In this document: positions 26,508-34,547 of the stretch, piece by piece
Layout: the number at the start of each line of letters is the position of its first letter
How positions within the stretch are numbered: the stretch's first letter is position 1
Source of the DNA: Paenibacillus mellifer
GTDB taxonomy: Bacteria; Bacillota; Bacilli; Paenibacillales; Paenibacillaceae
DNA: 64,000 nucleotides
Assembly: GCF_023195895.1 (NCBI RefSeq)
Contig: NZ_JALPRK010000011.1
Location: 62,001 to 126,000, forward strand
Reading direction: 5' to 3'
Program-made: the position numbers and the translations under genes
Notes under the pieces: generated by a model
Databases searched by the model: none
What the model was told of the DNA's origin: nothing
The model's input: only the letters and a program-made list of their open reading frames with translations

Positions 26508-26897
26508 ATGAAAGCCTTAAATTTAACGACGCAACGCCAAGCGGTTTACGATGTCGTCCGCCATGCCAGCGACCATCCTACGGCGGCAGAAGTCATGAAT
26601 CGCCTGGTTGAACAAGGATATAATTTTGCTTACGGTACCGTTTATAACTCGCTGCGGTATTTGACTGACAAAGAATTGATTCGCGAATTGAAGCTGGGCG
26701 AGGCGGCGAGCCGGTATGATGCGAAGCTCGACGACCATCAACATATCTTATGCGAGGTCTGCGGCCGAGTGGATGAGGTGATGTCTCATGTGCCTGAGGA
26801 GTGGAATCGTACGGTGGCCGAAGAAACGGGTTATGACGTGCATCATGCCCACGTCGTATTCGGGGGGGTGTGTCCACATTGCCAGCAGAAGAAGTGA
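26508..26897 (+). CDS. perR: Fur family peroxide regulator PerR
   Basis: 129 residues, somewhat short for PerR (about 145). The winged helix spans residues 5-75 (TTQRQAVYDVVRHASDHPTAAEVMNRLVEQGYNFAYGTVYNSLRYLTDKELI). The dimerisation domain keeps the metal ligands HQHILCEVCGRV, VHHAHVVF and CPHC; the two C-x-x-C pairs form the structural zinc site, and the histidine/aspartate site binds Fe or Mn. PerR represses peroxide-defence genes until iron-catalysed histidine oxidation releases it. The PerR box upstream supports this over Fur or Zur. The next gene begins 28 bp before this stop. Confidence 0.88.
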   Translation: MKALNLTTQRQAVYDVVRHASDHPTAAEVMNRLVEQGYNFAYGTVYNSLRYLTDKELIRELKLGEAASRYDAKLDDHQHILCEVCGRVDEVMSHVPEEWNRTVAEETGYDVHHAHVVFGGVCPHCQQKK

Positions 26898-27694
26898 TCA
26901 AGGAGGGAATCTCCGGTAAAGCCGTGCCTTTCCGCCGGCCGTCGGGTGTCGAAGTTGCCGAGCAAGAGGAACAGACGGCAGAACGAATAGCTTGCCCGGT
27001 GACACAGCGCGTCATTCTGATCAGTCCTTTCCCAAGCGACGTTCATGAACTGGTTCGTGATCTATCCGAGAATTGTTTCGACGTGCTCGTGTTCCATCAT
27101 TGGGAGCAAGGTATCCGCAACGCCTTGGCTGCCGACTTGTTGATCTTCGATCTAACCTCCTACCGGGAAGATGAAGAGATGGCGGCCATCCGTGCGCTTG
27201 TGGGGCAGGAAACCGGCGGAACCCCGTCGCTTTTGCTTGTAAGAGAGTCAATGCTGGGGCAATTGGACCAAGGTCTGATGAATCAAGAACTCTTGGTTTG
27301 GCCGACTAGACCGATGGAGATCGTGTACCATACCCAGCGAATTATCCGCAGCAGCGGTCCTCGACCATTGTCTTCCCGTTTGCTCGCCGGCACTTCGCCG
27401 GCCATCTTCAAAGATCTATGGATCGACCGTAAGAAGATGGCTGTTTATCGGAGCGGCGCAAAGATCGAATTGACTAAAACGGAATACGAACTGCTGATCA
27501 AGCTGCTTGAGCAGGAGGGAACTGTGTTGTCCCGTGAAGAGCTGCTGTCCGAGGTGTGGGGGACTTCTTTTCTAGGAGGCAGCAATGTCGTCGATGTTCA
27601 TATCAAGAGTCTGCGCAAGAAGCTGGGTGACAACGCAGCGAATCCAACCTACATTACCACAGTTCGCGGCGTTGGTTATCGACTGGCGGATTGA
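26870..27694 (+). CDS. OmpR-type response regulator with atypical receiver domain
   Basis: 274 residues if started at GTG 26870, immediately after a G-run and overlapping perR; GTG 26922, after AAGGAGGG but with long spacing, is an alternative. Residues 48-150 resemble a receiver domain but lack the acidic pair (ISPFPSD in place of the usual DD), and the conserved lysine is replaced (VWPTRPM). The phospho-acceptor position keeps an aspartate (LLIFDLT). Residues 175-274 are an intact OmpR winged helix (IELTKTEYELLIKLLEQEGTVLSREELLSEVWG...VDVHIKSLRKKLG). No histidine kinase is nearby. It is probably phosphorylation-independent and cotranscribed with perR. Confidence 0.8.
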   Translation: MSTLPAEEVIKEGISGKAVPFRRPSGVEVAEQEEQTAERIACPVTQRVILISPFPSDVHELVRDLSENCFDVLVFHHWEQGIRNALAADLLIFDLTSYREDEEMAAIRALVGQETGGTPSLLLVRESMLGQLDQGLMNQELLVWPTRPMEIVYHTQRIIRSSGPRPLSSRLLAGTSPAIFKDLWIDRKKMAVYRSGAKIELTKTEYELLIKLLEQEGTVLSREELLSEVWGTSFLGGSNVVDVHIKSLRKKLGDNAANPTYITTVRGVGYRLAD

Positions 27695-27716
27695 GACACA
27701 ATACCTGATCATAATG

Positions 27717-27747
27717 AAACCGTCTGTCTTAGGACTGACGGTTTTTT
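27717..27747 (+). terminator. Terminator after the response-regulator gene
   Basis: AAACCGTC (27717-27724) pairs with GACGGTTT (27737-27744), followed by T to 27747. Confidence 0.75.
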
Positions 27748-27825
27748 GACATCTATATCCAAGCCCCGGAGGAGCGAGTATAATTTAGGGTATAACCTAT
27801 TAATCTGTTGAAAGAAGGATCTGCT

Positions 27826-29076
27826 ATGAAGAAACGCGTAAGGCTATCTCTGTTACTGACAACCATTCTTGTGGCGATTATCCCATGTATTCTGGATGTG
27901 GTACTGAACGGCGAAATCGAGCCGACCTGGTATCTGATTGCGGGGACTTCTGTTGTACTGGCCGCCGTGGCCGCCTGGTTTACGATTCGTATGATCGCCG
28001 TTCCACTGGATCGTTTGACGGAAACCACTCGACAAATCAGCGAAGGGGATTTAACCAAACGCGTAGCTTATTTGAACCGGCCGGATGAAATCGGTGCCCT
28101 GGCGACTCAATTTCAGCGGATGGTCGACCATCTTCGGGAGATGATTGTTAACGTTCGAGATACGACGAACCAGGTGGTAACCTCGTCGGAGCAGCTGTCG
28201 GCTGGAGCGGAGCAAACGACGAAGGCCATTGAACATGTCCATGAGGCAATCCAGGAGATCGCAGTCAGCAGCGAACGGCAGCTGTCGGAGCTTGAAGCCG
28301 GAGCCCAGGGGATGGGAGAGATGTCCAGTCAGGCCAACCTCATGTCTGAGCAAATTCATACCGTTAGCGAATCGATGGAGAAGACGACTGTAGTTGCGGA
28401 GGAAGGGAACTCGTCCGTGCTGAGTGTGGTGGAGAAGATGGAACGGATTCAGCAAACGGTTGATGAGCTGGGTGTGGTCATTCAGACCTTAGGCGAGCAT
28501 ACGGCGAATATCGGCGGAATTGTCGAAGTGATTACCGGCATTGCTCAGCAAACGAATTTGCTGGCGCTGAACGCCTCGATTGAAGCCGCGCGGGCCGGCG
28601 AGGATGGCCGGGGGTTTGCCGTGGTTGCTTCGGAGGTACGTAAGCTGGCGGAGGGCTCCGAGCAATCCGCGAAGCAGATTGCCGAGCTGATTAGCAGCGT
28701 CCAGGCTGAGGTTGAGCGGGCGGTTGTGTCCATGGAGGACGCGAAGCAAGGCGTTCATGAGGGGATTCTCGCCGTCGATACCTCCGGGCGTTCCTTCTCG
28801 CGGATCCGCAAAGCGGTTCGCAGTGCCGCTGAGAAGATGGAAGGGATCGTTGCTGGCGCCAAGGGGATGACCATCGGGACTGAAATTGCAAGGAACTCCA
28901 TTAAGGGGAATCGGCAGGTTTCTGAAGATCTTGTGAGTCAAACGCAGACGATTTCTGCCGCAACGGAGGAACAACTCGCTTCCGTTGAGAGAATCGCGTC
29001 GTCTGCAGCCCACCTGACCCAGATGGCCGAACAATTAAAGACGATGGTGGACAAGTTCCATGTAGATCGGAAATAA
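27826..29076 (+). CDS. Methyl-accepting chemotaxis protein with HAMP domain, minimal sensor
   Basis: 416 residues from ATG 27826 (GAAGGATC upstream). Two membrane helices (residues 7-28 and 36-58) are joined by a loop of only about ten residues, so there is no extracellular ligand domain. HAMP follows ([24 protein letters not shown]), then the signalling domain with the hairpin tip [48 protein letters not shown]. It likely senses an intracellular or membrane signal. It stands between perR/regulator and the second ger operon and has its own terminator. Confidence 0.9.
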   Translation: MKKRVRLSLLLTTILVAIIPCILDVVLNGEIEPTWYLIAGTSVVLAAVAAWFTIRMIAVPLDRLTETTRQISEGDLTKRVAYLNRPDEIGALATQFQRMVDHLREMIVNVRDTTNQVVTSSEQLSAGAEQTTKAIEHVHEAIQEIAVSSERQLSELEAGAQGMGEMSSQANLMSEQIHTVSESMEKTTVVAEEGNSSVLSVVEKMERIQQTVDELGVVIQTLGEHTANIGGIVEVITGIAQQTNLLALNASIEAARAGEDGRGFAVVASEVRKLAEGSEQSAKQIAELISSVQAEVERAVVSMEDAKQGVHEGILAVDTSGRSFSRIRKAVRSAAEKMEGIVAGAKGMTIGTEIARNSIKGNRQVSEDLVSQTQTISAATEEQLASVERIASSAAHLTQMAEQLKTMVDKFHVDRK

Positions 29077-29097
29077 CCAATACCCATTGGATACATC

Positions 29098-29129
29098 GCT
29101 CTTCGGCGGATCGCCGAAGAGCTTTTTTT
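29098..29129 (+). terminator. Terminator after the second chemoreceptor gene
   Basis: GCTCTTCGGCG (29098-29108) pairs perfectly with CGCCGAAGAGC (29112-29122), followed by seven T. Confidence 0.85.
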
Positions 29130-29133
29130 ATCT

Positions 29134-29162
29134 ACATAGATTTCCCAAAATGGTACATTCTA
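29134..29162 (+). promoter_or_regulatory. Possible sigma-G-type promoter for ger cluster 2
   Basis: ACATA (29134-29138), a 17-bp gap and CATTCTA (29156-29162) resemble the forespore sigma-G pattern (GYATA, then CATnnTA). It sits 45 bp before the gerA start, directly after the preceding terminator. Confidence 0.35.
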
Positions 29163-29206
29163 CATCATGTCAACGAAGAATCGGCAGAGTGGCAAGGAGT
29201 GTTCCC

Positions 29207-30730
29207 ATGAAGACCAAGGAACGTAAACAAGAGGATAAAATCAACCGAGATTTGGCGGAGAATATCAAGCAAGTGAAAAAGGTGTTTCAGGACTGCTCCG
29301 ACGTGATCTACCGAGAGATTCAATTGTCAGAGCATATCCAAGGGCTGCTGGTTTATATCGAGGGAATCATCAAGGTCGAGGATGTTCAGCAGCATATTCT
29401 GCGTCCATTAATTGAGGGACTGGCCCAACACCCGCAAGCGGACGGAGAAATCTACCCCTTGTCGTTCACGCGAGTTTCCTTAAGCCAAGCGCAGTCCGCC
29501 ACCGATTGGCCGGCGGTGATTAACGGAGTACTGACGGCAAACGTCGCTATTTTTGTCGAAGGCATGGACGAGGTGCTGCTGTTCAGTGTAAAAGGCGGTT
29601 CGCGGCGGAGTGTGACGGAGCCGCAGACCGAAGCGGTGATCCGCGGTCCGCGCGAAGGATTTACGGAGTCACTGCGGATCAATACCGCCTTAATTCGGTT
29701 TAAAATCAAAACCGAAAAGCTGAAGCTGCTTGATATGGTCATCGGTAAAGTGACCAAGACCGATGTCGCGTTAGCCTACATCGAAGGATTGGCCGAGGAG
29801 AATCTGATTGCCGATGTGAAGGAGCGGCTGGAGAACATCGATATCGATGGGATCCTGGAATCCGGATATATTGAGGAATGGATTGAAGATAATCCTTCCT
29901 CTCCGTTTCCGCAGATGCAGTATTCCGAACGTCCCGACTCGGTTGCCGCCCAATTGTTGGAGGGACGAGTTGCCATCTTCGTGGACGGTACGCCGTTCGT
30001 GTTGATCGCGCCAGTGACGTTATGGCAGCTTCTTCAGGCCAGCGAGGATTACTACGAACGATTCTTCATCAGCAATATGATCCGTTGGATCCGGTTCTTC
30101 TTCCTGTTCTTGGCCTTGTTCCTGCCAAGTCTCTATATTGCGGTAACCACGTTTCATCAGGATATGCTGCCCTCGACTTTGATCTTGAGTATCGCGGCCT
30201 CCCGGGAGGCGATTCCTTTCCCCGCCCTGGTGGAGGCTTTTATCATGGAAATCTCATTTGAAGCGTTGCGCGAGGCCGGCATTCGCCTGCCTAAGACCGT
30301 AGGGCAAGCGGTCAGCATTTTAGGCGCACTCGTGATCGGCCAAGCCGCGGTGCAGGCCGGTATCGTCTCCGCCCCGATGGTCATCGTCGTTTCATTAACC
30401 GGGATTGCTTCCTTTACGGTTCCCCGGTTTGGTCTCGCCGTCACGGTTCGAATGCTGCGGTTTCCCATCATGCTGCTGGCCAGTGCATTTGGTCTGTTTG
30501 GTATCGTAATCGGGGCGGTTTGGATTGTTGTTCATCTGACGCAACTCAAATCGTTTGGTGTTCCGTATATGAACGGGATTGCCCCCTATGTTCCGGAGGA
30601 TACGAAAGACATCTTCAGCCGGGTACCGATGTGGAAGATGAAGAAGCGGCCTTCCGACGCTAGCCGGGCCAATATGCAACGGATCGGAAAATCCAGGCCT
30701 TTGGGGAGTGATTCCAATGAGGGTTGGTAA
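29207..30730 (+). CDS. GerA-type spore germination receptor A subunit (cluster 2)
   Basis: 507 residues from ATG 29207 (AAGGAG 8 bases upstream); the longer in-frame reading from 29087 would pass through the previous gene's terminator. A cytosolic N-terminal region to about residue 285 contains DGILESGYIEEWIED and PFPQMQYSERPD. Then come membrane helices with the hallmark TTFHQDMLPSTLILSIAASREAIPFPALVEAFIMEI. It is closely similar in layout to cluster 1 but lacks its long hydrophilic tail. It forms a germinant receptor with the downstream C and B proteins. The gerC start lies 14 bp before its stop. Confidence 0.92.
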   Translation: MKTKERKQEDKINRDLAENIKQVKKVFQDCSDVIYREIQLSEHIQGLLVYIEGIIKVEDVQQHILRPLIEGLAQHPQADGEIYPLSFTRVSLSQAQSATDWPAVINGVLTANVAIFVEGMDEVLLFSVKGGSRRSVTEPQTEAVIRGPREGFTESLRINTALIRFKIKTEKLKLLDMVIGKVTKTDVALAYIEGLAEENLIADVKERLENIDIDGILESGYIEEWIEDNPSSPFPQMQYSERPDSVAAQLLEGRVAIFVDGTPFVLIAPVTLWQLLQASEDYYERFFISNMIRWIRFFFLFLALFLPSLYIAVTTFHQDMLPSTLILSIAASREAIPFPALVEAFIMEISFEALREAGIRLPKTVGQAVSILGALVIGQAAVQAGIVSAPMVIVVSLTGIASFTVPRFGLAVTVRMLRFPIMLLASAFGLFGIVIGAVWIVVHLTQLKSFGVPYMNGIAPYVPEDTKDIFSRVPMWKMKKRPSDASRANMQRIGKSRPLGSDSNEGW

Positions 30731-31910
30731 ACTCATCCCCGCGTTCTTGCTTCCTGCGCTCGTACTGACCGGCTGCTGGGATCGCGTCGAAGTGAACGAT
30801 GTAGCCTTTGTTCTGGCAACCTCAACGGACCTGGACCAAGGCCAAATCCGCTCTACCGCACAAATCGCCTTACCCAGCTCCTTGGGAGGAGCTGGCAGCC
30901 AAGGCGGAGGAGGCGGGACATCGGGAAGCAAAACCTACTTGATGGTTTCCCAGACAGCTCCTACGCCATATCAGGCCAATAAATCAATGCAGGGTAACCT
31001 ATCCCGGATACTTAACTTCTCGCATCGACGCGTAACGATCTTTGGAGAAGAGTTCGCCAAATCGGGAATCGGAGAGATGGTGGATGTATTTGCCCGGTTT
31101 CCGCAAAACCGATTGACGACTTATATCGTGATGGCCCGAGGTCCGGGTTATAAATTGCTGGGGGTCGACGCTCCAATCGAGCAATCGCCTTCGGAAATGA
31201 TCCGGGAGCTGACCAAGTCGGCGATGAAGGACCCGGTTAGCGTCCAAAGCATGGCCAACACTTTGCTGACGGAAGGGATTGATTTGGCGATCCCGGTCAT
31301 GGAGACAAAGGAGAGTATTCCGAAGAAGGTCGGGGACGGGCAGAGCTTGGTTAAGCTGAACGGATTAGGTGTGTTCCGCGACAGCAAGCTGGTGGGCTAT
31401 CTAACTCTGGAGCAAGGTCAGATGGCGATGATGGCAATGGGGCAAGCGATGAATCCCAAAGTGTCTGTCACGGTCGATGAGAAACGTCCGGAGGAGGGGG
31501 TTACGGTCGTGCTGAATCAAACCAGCGCAAAAACTCGCCCTCACCTGAGGGGTTCTAACATTTCGTTTGATATTAAAGTGAAGGCCAGAGGGTTGATCCT
31601 GGAAAATACGACCCGCCAGGATATTCAATCGACGATGATGGGGATTGTCGAGAAACGCTGCAATGAATACATCACGGAGGGGATACAGGAGGCGGTTAAT
31701 GAGGCGATACGCAAGAACCGATCCGATATTTTTGGCTTCGGCGTTGCCTTGAATAATAAGTATCCTAACGAATGGAAGAAGATTCATGCCCGTTGGCATG
31801 AATTGTTGCCGGAGGTTGAGGTGAATGTCAGCTCAGATATTCGTCTGGAAAGCAGCGGTGAAATTATCAATTCGTTTGGTGTGAGGGAGGATCGTCTCGA
31901 AAATGACTAG
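30717..31910 (+). CDS. Ger(x)C family lipoprotein, germination receptor C subunit (cluster 2)
   Basis: 397 residues from ATG 30717, preceded by GGGGAG 8 bases upstream. The lipoprotein signal is IPAFLLPALVLTGCWDRVEVND. A Gly/Ser-rich insert (SSLGGAGSQGGGGGTSGSK, residues 58-76) is unusual for the family and precedes the first core domain. The C-terminal domain reads EWKKIHARWHELLPEVEVNVSSDIRLESSGEI. Role as for other GerC proteins: outer-face component of the receptor complex. It overlaps gerA by 14 bp and the following small ORF by 8 bp. Confidence 0.92.
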   Translation: MRVGKLIPAFLLPALVLTGCWDRVEVNDVAFVLATSTDLDQGQIRSTAQIALPSSLGGAGSQGGGGGTSGSKTYLMVSQTAPTPYQANKSMQGNLSRILNFSHRRVTIFGEEFAKSGIGEMVDVFARFPQNRLTTYIVMARGPGYKLLGVDAPIEQSPSEMIRELTKSAMKDPVSVQSMANTLLTEGIDLAIPVMETKESIPKKVGDGQSLVKLNGLGVFRDSKLVGYLTLEQGQMAMMAMGQAMNPKVSVTVDEKRPEEGVTVVLNQTSAKTRPHLRGSNISFDIKVKARGLILENTTRQDIQSTMMGIVEKRCNEYITEGIQEAVNEAIRKNRSDIFGFGVALNNKYPNEWKKIHARWHELLPEVEVNVSSDIRLESSGEIINSFGVREDRLEND

Positions 31911-32127
31911 TACCCATATATCGATGTTGCTGCTGATCGCTTTCAGCTTCTGGCGGGACAAAGAGGCGCTGCGGGAGGGAGGGCCGCTGAGCCGTTATGT
32001 GTTCTATACGCTCATGGCGGCTTCCTTCTTGATTCTGATCTATACTTCATGGGAGTCCGCCCCCTTTAATCCTGCAGAGTGGCTGGGCAGGATGTTAGCG
32101 CCGATCGCTCACTTCACCAAACCCTAG
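31903..32127 (+). CDS. Small one-helix membrane protein inside ger operon 2
   Basis: 74 residues. One clear membrane helix spans residues 33-50 (VFYTLMAASFLILIYTSW), with a weaker hydrophobic stretch at the N-terminus (SMLLLIAFSFW). The start overlaps gerC by 8 bp with GAGGGAGGATC upstream, so it is translated as part of the operon. Small proteins (GerD-independent, sometimes called D subunits) accompany some gerA operons and can modulate the receptor; I do not recognise this one as a defined family. Cluster 1 has no equivalent gene. Confidence 0.7.
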   Translation: MTSTHISMLLLIAFSFWRDKEALREGGPLSRYVFYTLMAASFLILIYTSWESAPFNPAEWLGRMLAPIAHFTKP

Positions 32128-32168
32128 AGCGCTCGCCCGCATGAAACCTCGAGGAGTGAAGTTTTGTA

Positions 32169-33245
32169 ATGAAAATAACCCAACGGCAAATTTTTCTGCT
32201 TGGACTCTTGTGCATCGGGTCGATAACTTATATGCAAACCTTCTCCTTGGTCAGCCAAACGGCGCATCAGCATGCGTTTATCTCTTATCTTGTCAGCGGA
32301 TCGGTATGTCTCTTCGCGTTGTGGCTCGTTTCGTTTACGTTAAAGCGATTCTCCGACCGCAATTTACTGCAGGCCCTTACGGAACGGTTTCCACTAATGG
32401 GCCGGGTGCTGCTGGCACTGTACCTTCTGTTCCTGTTGTTTATCAGTGCGAGGGATATTCGAAGCATCTCCGACTTTACCAATACGGTGCTGCTTAATCG
32501 GACACCCATCCCCATTCTCGGATTAATGGTTACCGCGACGGCCGTTTATATCTGCCAAGGGGGAATCCGGGCCTTCTTAGGGCTCAGCGAAGTATATATC
32601 CCCGTTTTTATCGTGGTCCTGGGTTGCGTGATTCTAGTACTGGCGAGGGACCTTCACCCTCATTATCTCGTTCCTTATTTCTCACCGGATTGGCCTGGCA
32701 TCATGAAGGGAGCTTGGTGTGCCTTCCCTTATCAGGCTGAGATCCTTGTGCTCCCACTCGTCATATCCGGCAAATACTTTAAGGCATCGGCGGGTTACAT
32801 CAGTCTGGCAGTGGGTACAGGGATGATGATTGTCTTGCTGCTCCTTACGCAGCTTGTACTAGGTGTGCCCTTGTCAGGCAAACTGATTCATCCAGGCTAT
32901 GAGATGATTCGACATATTCAAATTACCGATTTCATCGACCGCTTTGATTTACTTCTGATGGCCCTATGGTATCCGCTGGCGCTCGGGAAAATCGCCTTTG
33001 ACCTTTATGTGTTCTGTTACACGCTGCAAATGGTTGTTCCCAAGCTGTCCGGCCGTTTGATGACGGCTCCTGTGGGGGCGCTAGCCTTCGCCTGCTCCAT
33101 CTGGTTCTTCAAAAACGCCTTGCAGCTGTTTGATTTCAATTTTGTTTGGCCGATCATTGCCATCGTTTTTGACTTGGCTTTTCCGATTCTGTTCTTAGCG
33201 GTGCTTCGACCACGCCGGGGCAAACCCAAACTGAAGACGGGATAA
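32169..33245 (+). CDS. GerB-type spore germination permease (cluster 2)
   Basis: 358 residues, ten membrane helices, beginning KITQRQIFLLGLLCIGSITYMQTFSLVSQTAHQHAFISYLVSG, as in GerAB/ArcD/ProY proteins. It follows the small membrane protein in the A-C-D-B order of operon 2 and would carry the germinant-binding site of this receptor. Sequence divergence from the cluster 1 permease suggests a different germinant. GAGGAGTGAAG precedes the ATG at moderate distance. Nothing resembling a terminator follows closely. Confidence 0.9.
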   Translation: MKITQRQIFLLGLLCIGSITYMQTFSLVSQTAHQHAFISYLVSGSVCLFALWLVSFTLKRFSDRNLLQALTERFPLMGRVLLALYLLFLLFISARDIRSISDFTNTVLLNRTPIPILGLMVTATAVYICQGGIRAFLGLSEVYIPVFIVVLGCVILVLARDLHPHYLVPYFSPDWPGIMKGAWCAFPYQAEILVLPLVISGKYFKASAGYISLAVGTGMMIVLLLLTQLVLGVPLSGKLIHPGYEMIRHIQITDFIDRFDLLLMALWYPLALGKIAFDLYVFCYTLQMVVPKLSGRLMTAPVGALAFACSIWFFKNALQLFDFNFVWPIIAIVFDLAFPILFLAVLRPRRGKPKLKTG

Positions 33246-33319
33246 TCCATAATTTACTTCGCCCTCTCCCTCGTATAAGCTGAAGGTAGCAGAAATAGGA
33301 TAAACCTGGGAGGTAGACG

Positions 33320-34177
33320 ATGGCACGAAGACTGGAAGGAAAAAGAGTAGCACTAACCGGGCCCCGACGGGCGGAGGAATTAGGTAAGCTGGTGGAGAAC
33401 ATGGGCGGCACGCCGCTATATCGTCCGGCACAGGGAACCGTGCTTCTGGACGATGTGGCCTTGCGAAACGGCATTGTCGACTGGGTGGAGCATCCGCCGG
33501 ATTGGTCCATCTTTACGACAGGAATGGGCCTTGATGCATTGTTTGAGATGGCAGGAGACATGAACGTCGCGGAGCGGTTGCAGGAGCATCTTCGAGCGGG
33601 AAAAATTGCGGCGCGGGGCTACAAAACTGTGAACGCGCTGAAAAAGCGAGAGTTAACGCCCATCGTCCGCGACGATGACGGCAGTACGGAGGGATTGATC
33701 CGCGGACTGTCGGAACATGAGCTGCGTGGAGCCAGCGTATTGTTGCAACTGCACGGGGATCCAGCACCGCGCCTGGTCGCCTGGCTGGAGGGACAAGGGG
33801 CACAATGCCGGCAACTCCTGCCGTATCGGCATATTGCTCCGCCTGCTGAAGAGCTGGAGCAGCTCTTGAGCGATATCCTCGCCGGTGAGGTGGATGCCGT
33901 GACGTTTACAAGCGGGCCGCAGGTGCGTTTCTTGATGGAGCACGCAGAGCGTCAGGGCCGACTCGCCGACTTGATGAAAGCGTTGGAGGGTCCGGTGTTG
34001 GCGGTGGCCGTCGGCAAGGTGACGGCAGCCGGTTTATACGAAGCCGGGGTGCCCCGGGTACTGGCACCTAAGGAGGAGCGAATGGGCAGCATGATGGTCG
34101 AGTTGGCCCGCTATTACGCAGGCGAAGTCAAGCCGCTCTATGGAGCCCATCACGGCGATGAGGAACAACAGGCGTAA
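33320..34177 (+). CDS. hemD: Uroporphyrinogen-III synthase
   Basis: 285 residues with the two-lobed HemD layout: N-terminal RVALTGPRRAEELGKLVENMGGTPLYRPA, middle hinge (GLIRGLSEHELRGASVLLQLHGDPAPRLVAWLEGQGAQCRQLLPYRHI) and C-terminal DAVTFTSGPQVRFLMEHA. It closes hydroxymethylbilane to uroporphyrinogen III for heme, siroheme or cobalamin. GGGAGGTAGACG precedes the ATG. It is not beside other hem genes here, so it may be a second copy or a dispersed one. The family is divergent but the SGPQVRF motif is characteristic. Confidence 0.82.
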   Translation: MARRLEGKRVALTGPRRAEELGKLVENMGGTPLYRPAQGTVLLDDVALRNGIVDWVEHPPDWSIFTTGMGLDALFEMAGDMNVAERLQEHLRAGKIAARGYKTVNALKKRELTPIVRDDDGSTEGLIRGLSEHELRGASVLLQLHGDPAPRLVAWLEGQGAQCRQLLPYRHIAPPAEELEQLLSDILAGEVDAVTFTSGPQVRFLMEHAERQGRLADLMKALEGPVLAVAVGKVTAAGLYEAGVPRVLAPKEERMGSMMVELARYYAGEVKPLYGAHHGDEEQQA

Positions 34178-34235
34178 ATTGGGTAATGATAAGTGTAAGC
34201 AATATCCAAACCTCAGATGGAAAGGATGATGGGTA

Positions 34236-34544
34236 ATGAGCGATTTACTGAAAAAAGCGATTTCCCTGGGATGGGGTTTGACAATCATGAGCAAGGAGAA
34301 AGTCGAGAGCATCGTAGAGGACTTGGTCAAACGCGGTGAACTGGCCCCTTCTGAATCGAAACAACTCGTGGAGAAGTTGATAGATCGCGGGGCCGAGGAG
34401 CAGAGCAAATTCAAAGAACTGGTGAATGAGCAAGTTCGGTCTGCATTGCAAGGGATGGGTTTAGCCTCGGCTAAAGAGGTGGAGGAATTGACGCGGCGGG
34501 TAGCGGAGCTGGAGATTAAGCTCGCCGAGATGCAGCAGCCGTAG
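34236..34544 (+). CDS. Phasin-like/polyhydroxyalkanoate granule-associated small protein
   Basis: 102 residues, almost entirely helical and charged. The N-terminus SDLLKKAISLGWGLTIMSKEKVESIVEDLVKRGELAPSESKQLVEKLIDRG matches the small phasin-like/PhaF-type family found widely in Firmicutes. A coiled coil closes the protein (VEELTRRVAELEIKLAEMQQ). It is 3 bp upstream of the UbiB-family kinase gene and likely cotranscribed, an arrangement seen in related bacteria. No PHA synthase is present in the window, so a granule role is not supported locally. Confidence 0.75.
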   Translation: MSDLLKKAISLGWGLTIMSKEKVESIVEDLVKRGELAPSESKQLVEKLIDRGAEEQSKFKELVNEQVRSALQGMGLASAKEVEELTRRVAELEIKLAEMQQP

Positions 34545-34547
34545 GCG

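Noticed and set aside
27746..27784. TTGACA and TATAAT before the second chemoreceptor gene
   Set aside because: Spacing is 27 bp, too long for a sigma-A promoter, and the TTGACA overlaps a terminator T-run.
29087..29206. Upstream extension of the second gerA gene
   Set aside because: The region includes the terminator of the preceding chemoreceptor gene, and the ATG at 29207 has a proper ribosome site.
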